Positions 58,383 through 64,000 of a DNA stretch of 64,000 nt are shown here, piece by piece. The first letter of the stretch is position 1. Every line of letters begins with the position of its first letter. This DNA is from Capillidium heterosporum (taxonomy: Eukaryota > Entomophthoromycota > Entomophthoromycetes > Entomophthorales > Capillidiaceae): contig WBMQ01000012.1 of NCBI GenBank assembly GCA_016630905.1, forward strand, positions 744,001 through 808,000, written 5' to 3'. The notes under the pieces were generated by a model that was not told the DNA's origin, searched no databases, and saw nothing but the letters and a program-made list of their open reading frames with translations. The position numbers were made by a program, and so were the translations under genes.

Positions 58383-59117
58383 TTATTCGGCAAAAATATC
58401 CAACAAGTCTTGCCAGACCTTTTCGGGTTGTTGTGTCCCATCGACTTTAGAAAACATTTGTTTTTTGGAATAGTAGTCAATAACCGGTACTGATTTAGAG
58501 CGATAATCGGCTAAATGCTTAGCAAGGTTCTTATCACCTACGTTGGTATCAGTTGAAGACTTATTTTCGTCTTTAGGATGGTAGAAACTATCATCGATAG
58601 CAACTTCCACTACGTGGTTCAATTGCAGGTTTAACTCCTGCAACATGCTATCCAACTTCTCAGCTTGGATCTGAGAATGGATAAGGCCGTTGAGAATAAA
58701 CCTTTTGTAAAATAGTCAATAAATGGAGTGGAATAAGAAAAATAAATAATGTGCAAGTATATAAAATTAAAAGAAATACTTACCCATTTTTACAGCTAGG
58801 TTGCTTTACGATGGATTTGATAATCTTTATCAACAATTCGTCGGATAATGGTTTCCTACAATCCATAGTTATCTTGAGTTCTTTACCAATATCCCCGCCA
58901 TAAGCTATAGCTGATTTCAAAGTGCTGGTGATGGTTAAGTTGGCTATGTTGAATTTGTCTTTGAGATCGGAGGCGTAGAGGTCGGACTCTTGGATATAAG
59001 TTTAGTATCACTTATCGAAATTAAGGTGTGTATAATAAATTGATGGTTACCTGATCTGGGGGGACCCATAAGAATCATACGTAAAGGTTTACTTGGAGTC
59101 TCGGGTTGGTTACTCAT
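58383..59117 (-). CDS. adenylate-kinase-like protein lacking catalytic motifs
   Basis: Exons 59051-59117, 58784-58988 and 58383-58701 (introns 62 and 82 nt, GTAACC..CCAAG and GTAAGT..AAAAG) give a 196-residue protein with no stop. The adenylate-kinase fold is visible in order: RMILMGPP, LKDKFNIANLTITSTLKSAI, CRKPLSDELLIKIIKSIV, CKNGFILNGLIHSQIQAEKL, VVEVAIDDS, VPVIDYYSK. Key residues are gone. The P-loop GPPGSGKGT has become GPPRSESDL (lysine lost). TGD reads TST. The DGFPR motif is NGLIH (arginine lost). The LID domain is replaced by a short polar linker (PKDENKSSTDTNVGDK). A phosphotransfer role is therefore unlikely; it may bind nucleotide weakly or act as a scaffold. An unrecognised alternative splice at exon 1/2 could change the P-loop reading. 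A true pseudogene is disfavoured by the open frame and good splice sites. Confidence 0.75.
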
Positions 59118-59838
59118 GTTGGCTTGAAGGTTTGGTTTGGGCTGTAAAGAGTTCAATTTGAAACTTTTAGATTTAATTTATGGAGTTGAGATTTTCAAAT
59201 TTTACACTGATTTATGTGTTTTATAAAAGTCAATAAGTTATAATATTAAAAGAAAATTAATAGGCTCATCTAAAATATGAGGGAGCTGATGGGTGCAGTT
59301 TAGGGATAAAGCACTTTGGCGATATGCAACTCTATTTCAAATTGAACGGATGGATGTACATCGCTTTTATATGCAACTATGTGTGGATACTTACATATAG
59401 CTTATATATTGGAGTAGTACTTGAAAAGCACAAAAATACACGCTAAATTTAATATATAGTAGCTACTAAAAGATCAAGTCAACTAAGCAGCTCACCAATA
59501 AATTTTGTATTCAAACCATCAAGTTAAAACTATATATCAACAAACTACATTTAATTTTTAGATTACTATATAATTTTGATCTACCAAGCTTTGCTTACCC
59601 AAAGGTAGAAATCAGTAGGCCTAAGCATCAGACAGACATGTAATCAGTACTACAGACTAGTATGTCGTATTTCCAACTTCATTTGCAAGACTTCAGCACA
59701 TTACTAGCGTCAACATCCACATTTTTCTAATCTTTCATAATGAGGATCAGTTCAACACTGGTTACTTGACTCGAATTGTAAAAACGTTTCGCATTATCCA
59801 CTTTCCCTATACACCCTCACGAAGCTATAAATCCATCA
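59118..59838. other. intergenic, no gene seen
   Basis: AT-rich spacer between two minus-strand genes; nothing recognised. Confidence 0.35.
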
Positions 59839-61682
59839 TCAAAAGGAAGCCAGTGACTTGAAGTTGTAGCTTGCCTTGCTAGGAGTGGTACGCTCATTCT
59901 GATTTTCAAAATTGGCGATGATGGGGGAGATACTCTCATCCAAGGACTTGGTAAACGAGTGGGGTGGTGAAAACGGCTTGAAAGGGGCACTACCACGATG
60001 TTGACTCAAACTTCGAGCCGGTCTCAGCAAGCCAGCGTCGCCACCGATCTTACTAGCTAGTTTGCCGACCGACCCAGCAGTTGCCTTCTGTAGACTGCCT
60101 CTGGAAGTTTCGAGATGCTGGATGTCGACTTTGTAAAACTCAGAACTGAGTCGCCGTACCAGTTTATCTAAATATAGATGAGACAATTTGCAGATTAAAA
60201 GTGTACCTTTGAGTAGAGCTCGGATGGGGTCGGTAGCAGCTACGTCGCAGGGGGATTCGTCGTCGATTGTCAAGGCATCAACCTCGAGGTGCTCTAAAGT
60301 TAAAAGGTACCGTACGACCGGCTCATGCCCTTCAGCAGCGGCACAGTGGATAGGTGTCCAGCCCTCTTTGTCTTTAGCGTTGACATCGCAGCCTCTATCG
60401 ATGAGATACTGACATATGGGTAAGTGATTGTAACTCGCCGCTAGATGTATCAGAGTAAGACGCGATTGAGGTGATGTAACATCGTAGACGGTAGGTCCGC
60501 CATCGAACTTTAGGGTCGGTTGGTAGCTTGGGTTTTCCAAAGTCGATTTCAACTGCATAAAATCCCCGCTGCGCGCGCAATCTAAGGCCAAAGTTTTGGG
60601 GTCGAACGTAACCTTACGTCGTGACTTTTTACCGTTTGATTCTGACCCTGAGTCGACCGTCGTACTAGTGTTGGTTACCTGCTCTACTTTTTCGGAATCT
60701 TCGTCAGGGCTCAGGCTACCAGCACTGGTAGGTGTCACGGAACCCAATGACTTGGCTCTTGCCAGGCTGAGAGGTGACAATACGTTGAAGAGGTCGTTGG
60801 TGTCGGGTGCCTCCTCAACGGTAACCAGCATCTTGGGCTTCATGTCGTCACGGCTGACCCTCTTACTGAGTTTCTCCGGGTAGTTCTTTTGGTGGAAGGC
60901 CTTGCTCCGCTGTAAGGTAGGGGTGCGATCTTGGTTGGTGAAGTAGGTTTCAAAGTAGCTTGACTCCTTTTTACGTACTACGACCCCGTCTACTGACATT
61001 GAGCGACGTATAGGGTGTCGTACCACTATTGCAAAAAATAAACAAAAAAGTAAAATTATAAAGTACCTTCTTTGATGCTCAGGAACAAAGTTCGCGTCTT
61101 GTCGTCGTCGGCACAGTCGACTGCCTTATAACTGCGTTCGTTTCGCTTGTTGGTATTTGCCCCTAGGTCGATAAGTCGCTTAACCAAACTAGCCATCCCC
61201 ATAAAGCTAGCTATATGTAAAGTTGTATTCCCCATACCCCAAACCTTGGATAGAAATTCGTAGAGCACCTTTTTCGCTGACATTATCTCAGATTGATAAG
61301 CCACGTAATCGATAATAGCTACTGCAATCTCCTCTTCACCTAACATACAGGCAGCTTGGATGGCGTTGAGATTGAGTACCGAAGGACCTAAAAGCTCAGC
61401 TGCGTCCATCAAAATTTCCGAGTCATGTTTAAATAAGTTGTCGTGGTTGGGGTAGGTAAAGGTAACTAAAACTTGAAGGATGAGGCTGGGATTGTGGGTT
61501 TCGAATATCGATTTGAGTTGACTTAAATTTTCGTTGAGGATGGAGTCGAATATCTCTTTTTGAGTTTGGTGAATGGAAATGTATCTGTCTTCGAAACTAT
61601 CTTCATTGTCGGATAATTGGTCGTCAAATTCCAAGTCTATATCTGGCCTGTTTACTGTTAGATTTTGGTGAGCTGATATCAT
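59839..61682 (-). CDS. ankyrin-repeat protein with PP1-docking (RVxF-type) motif
   Basis: Exons 61067-61682, 60207-61025 and 59839-60167 (introns 41 and 39 nt) give 587 residues. An N-terminal ankyrin-like unit (GNTTLHIASFMGMASLVKRL, residues about 150-180) is followed by a Ser-rich linker with RRSMSVD. Near residue 340 comes RRKVTFDP, a good [RK]VxF docking motif for protein phosphatase 1, directly before LALDCARSGDFMQLKSTL and two ankyrin repeats (TLIHLAASYNHLPICQYLI, GWTPIHCAAAEGHEPVVRYL). This order, RVxF then ankyrins, is that of MYPT/PPP1R12, PPP1R16 and ASPP proteins, so a regulatory subunit targeting PP1 is a reasonable guess. A basic, Ser-rich tail (SVGKLASKIGG, PARSLSQHRG) follows. 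Intron 2 (60168-60206) is 39 nt, in frame and without a stop, so retention would add 13 residues. Confidence 0.8.
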
Positions 61683-62767
61683 GTTGCTGGAGTTGAAATT
61701 TTACTAGCTGGTGGAATGGTATTAATTAGTTGAGCAAAAGTAGTAAATGTTGGCTCAATAACGCTTAAGGGTTAATAATTGGAACCCAGTATGTCGGTCA
61801 ACAATAGCTACGTGCTAGATATTAAGCTTGCAAGTTGTAGTTGTAAGTTCTCCACTTCGAAGATGCTAGAGATAGTGCAAAGTTTCAGCTTGCTTTCAGT
61901 TGGAACTGGGCCTTTTACCGATTTTATGCTACAACCAAGCCACGGTTAATCAACAGGATTTTTCTTAATCACAGGTGCATTTGATTGGGTAATAAGGACA
62001 AGTTTAAACGTTTACTGCAATTTGAGACTCGGATACACCCAATTGTATTGGAAGGTTATCATGTCGATTAATCATAGAGAAGGTTCTGTACCTTCCCGAT
62101 AAGTTATAGAAGTTCATTAGGGTCGATGCAGGTTGTAGCCCTCGTTTCAAATATGTTTATAGGGAAATAGACGCTCTAAAAGGGTATATCTGAGATTTGG
62201 ATTGGATATTGATGCTATATAGGAACCTATAGTAGGTGTATGTTCCTTTTAGCTATGCCTAAACTTTTCTGAATGTAGGTTTTGTAAAAGTAACTAAAGC
62301 AGTAACTTTTGATCTTCTAAACCTGTATTCTAATTGTACAATATCCTTCAAGTTATTAATATATTCCATTATAGCTTATTTAAAAATAGTTTTTGGCTAC
62401 AAAGCTGTATACTACAGTTTTATAATCTTTTTAAGAGCTATATCAACTTTTGAAAGCTACTAATAATTTACATTGTATACCCTTAGCTACTATATTATTT
62501 AGTTAACTATGAAAATATAAATTAATGGAATTTATTATTTTAGAAACCGTTTTAAAATACACTACAGTTATAGCTATAGCTACATTAAAAATGCACATAT
62601 GTACTCATTTTAAATTAGTATTTTATTGCTGGATTATAAGAGAATTATAAAGCTTTCATCGCTCTAGAAGATTGAGTGACTTCTACGTTGCTATCAAAGT
62701 TAAGCATAGCCACTAAGATATTAAAATAAATATAAGATCCTTGTTAGTAAATACCTCTTAAACTATA
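61683..62767. other. intergenic, no gene seen
   Basis: Upstream region of the ankyrin gene, then AT-rich sequence. No supported frame. Confidence 0.35.
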
Positions 62768-63240
62768 TGTTAGCTGGTTAACTTTGCCAAGTGTCTAACC
62801 GCTAGTTTGACCGAGCTTGGTAAGTCCTTCAGCATGGGACATGATATGTGTGTTGTGCTATAGGCTAGCTAATATAGATATGGTGATTACTTTACAACCA
62901 CTAAAAATATTCAACTATTAATCCCTACAAAACCACTAGCTGGGAGTATTTTTAAAATGTTTTATTCAACTAATACGACTTGAATTTACAATCTTAAAAC
63001 TTAAAGATCCAAAAACAATAAAGACTCAAATTCAAAAGTTGGAAAACAACCAAAACAAAAACCCAAGATCTCTCTTTTCTTTCTAGAAAAGAGGCCTGAT
63101 ATATATGCCATAGTTTTGAAGAAAGTTATAACTTGGCAACATGTAAGTGGATTCTTTTCCTATAAAAAGGTAGGGCACATATCCTAATTATAGTAGTCTA
63201 CCACCAAAGTTAAATTCTGATTAATTTACAGGGTGGCAAA
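62768..63240 (+). mobile_element. LTR-like element, family 1, copy III (3' truncated)
   Basis: Begins TGTTAG after CTATA and is very similar to copy IV over about 470 bp, including CAACATGTAAGTGGATTC and AGTAGTCTACCACCAAAG. Similarity fades after about 63240, so the terminal TTGACA part is missing. Confidence 0.55.
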
Positions 63241-63660
63241 TACAAAATAAAAATTGCAAATAAAGTTGGTATAAGGATTAGAATCTACAAGAAATCGGAA
63301 GAGATATTCAATTTGTTTTCGCAAGGCTAAATAGTTGGATACAGTAAATTTTAGCCACTTAAAGAAATGAGCTCCCTCTGGTCTATTTTCCCTTCAACTT
63401 GTATACGATTTGAATTCAATTAGCGACTATAGGGTAGAAGGTTTAAGCAACTACAGCACTTTTGAAGTTTTCCATGTTTCGAGGGTGGCATCATGTCTAT
63501 TAAGTTTAAAATCTAAATACGCTGATGCTTTCCCAAAGATAAACAGATCTAAAGTATTGAGCCAGATTAAGAATTCGCACATAATGCTTATTAAAATTGA
63601 AGTAATCCATTATGGAGCTTTATCAGCAACTTAGATTTCAAATATAAATGTAAACCCTTA
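63241..63660. other. intergenic, short frames only
   Basis: A 74-codon plus frame from 63410 (ISDYRVEGLSNYSTFEVFHV) has an F-box-protein-like flavour at best and is not called. Confidence 0.25.
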
Positions 63661-63945
63661 GCGTATGCTTACCTACCTCTGATTTGTACGTCTATTGAGT
63701 ATCAACTAAAGCTACCAAAAATTTACCGACACCTTGTCTATCATCTAATGTATCCTAGCACATCCGATTACAAGCAGCCATTGTAGAAGAGACCCAACGT
63801 TCCCACCTTCCATTTCCTCAGTTCAATCGTACAAAGTCACAATACCGGAAAATTGACTCAACGAACCAGAACCTTTCAATTACTCCACACTCTGATCGAT
63901 AGAATGGCAGCATTTCTACCCCAGATTCCTATAGAACTCCAATAA
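63661..63945 (+). other. coding trace of unknown protein, one internal stop
   Basis: One plus frame reads AYAYLPLICTSIEYQLKLPK, IYRHLVYHLMYPSTSDYKQP, a TAG, then NVPTFHFLSSIVQSHNTGK and IDRMAAFLPQIPIELQ before TAA at 63943-63945. Only one stop in about 95 codons, in a stretch less AT-rich than its surroundings, suggests an eroded gene. Family not recognised. Confidence 0.3.
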
Positions 63946-64000
63946 CATTGGGAATAAGCTAGCATTTGGCACCACTATTCCAAATCAGTTTGCTATTTCT

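Noticed and set aside
1-64000. tRNA, rRNA, CRISPR or bacterial operon features
   Set aside because: No cloverleaf with a T-loop GTTCGANNC in proper context, no rRNA motif, no spaced direct repeats; spliced genes exclude a prokaryote.
1-64000. Non-standard genetic code as a cause of the in-frame stops
   Set aside because: TAA, TAG and TGA all end intact genes here (TFIIA gamma TAA, VPS18 TAG, kinase-like and F-box genes TAA/TAG), and pseudogenes contain all three; no codon is consistently reassigned.

Overview
The window looks like nuclear DNA of an AT-rich, intron-bearing fungus. The standard genetic code fits every gene. Introns are tiny (39-82 nt), with GT..AG ends and often a TACTAAC/CTAAC-like branch site. 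TATA-like boxes lie about 45-80 bp upstream of several start codons. The clear homologues are typical fungal/opisthokont genes: MCT-like MFS carrier, TFIIA gamma, Vps18, Dbp9/DDX56, a GDPD, a trypsin-fold protease and an ankyrin protein with a PP1-docking motif. An expanded F-box/LRR-like family, secreted proteases and many decayed genes would suit an early-diverging (zygomycete-type, perhaps Conidiobolus-like) fungus; that placement is inference from gene content, not from a marker gene.

Layout. 0-5 kb: 3' part of an MFS transporter, a decayed secreted Cys-rich protein gene and an F-box/LRR relic. 4.8-14 kb: an intact F-box/LRR gene, an LTR-like element, a DDE-transposase remnant, a possible small orphan gene, an orphan gene cut by a second LTR-like element, and another F-box/LRR pseudogene. 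14-31 kb: secreted GDPD (one-base frameshift), TFIIA gamma, a trypsin-like protease, and a 14-exon VPS18, separated by solo LTR-like copies. 30.6-39.7 kb: a minus-strand cluster of five F-box/LRR genes (one fully intact, two with one frameshift each, two decayed). 40.4-47.9 kb: a three-copy family of unknown proteins (all decayed), a three-exon secreted protein, a small secreted protein with a frameshift, and an LTR. 48.3-49.7 kb: an inverted, nearly identical copy of the F-box gene at 38.4-39.7 kb. 49.8-54.2 kb: two LTR copies and DBP9. 55-58 kb: two more F-box/LRR pseudogenes. 58.4-61.7 kb: an adenylate-kinase-like protein that has lost its catalytic motifs, and the ankyrin/PP1-motif protein. 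62.8-64 kb: another LTR copy and an eroded coding trace.

The genes do not form one pathway. Housekeeping genes (TFIIA gamma, VPS18, DBP9) sit as islands among a fast-turning-over F-box/LRR family, eroded secreted-protein genes and solo LTRs. Single-base frameshifts recur in otherwise well-kept genes, including VPS18 and DBP9, so many may be assembly errors rather than true mutations; this affects how every 'broken' call here should be read. The most unusual gene is the degenerate adenylate kinase (58.4-59.1 kb), which keeps an open, spliced frame but lacks the P-loop, the catalytic arginine of the GFPR motif and the LID domain.
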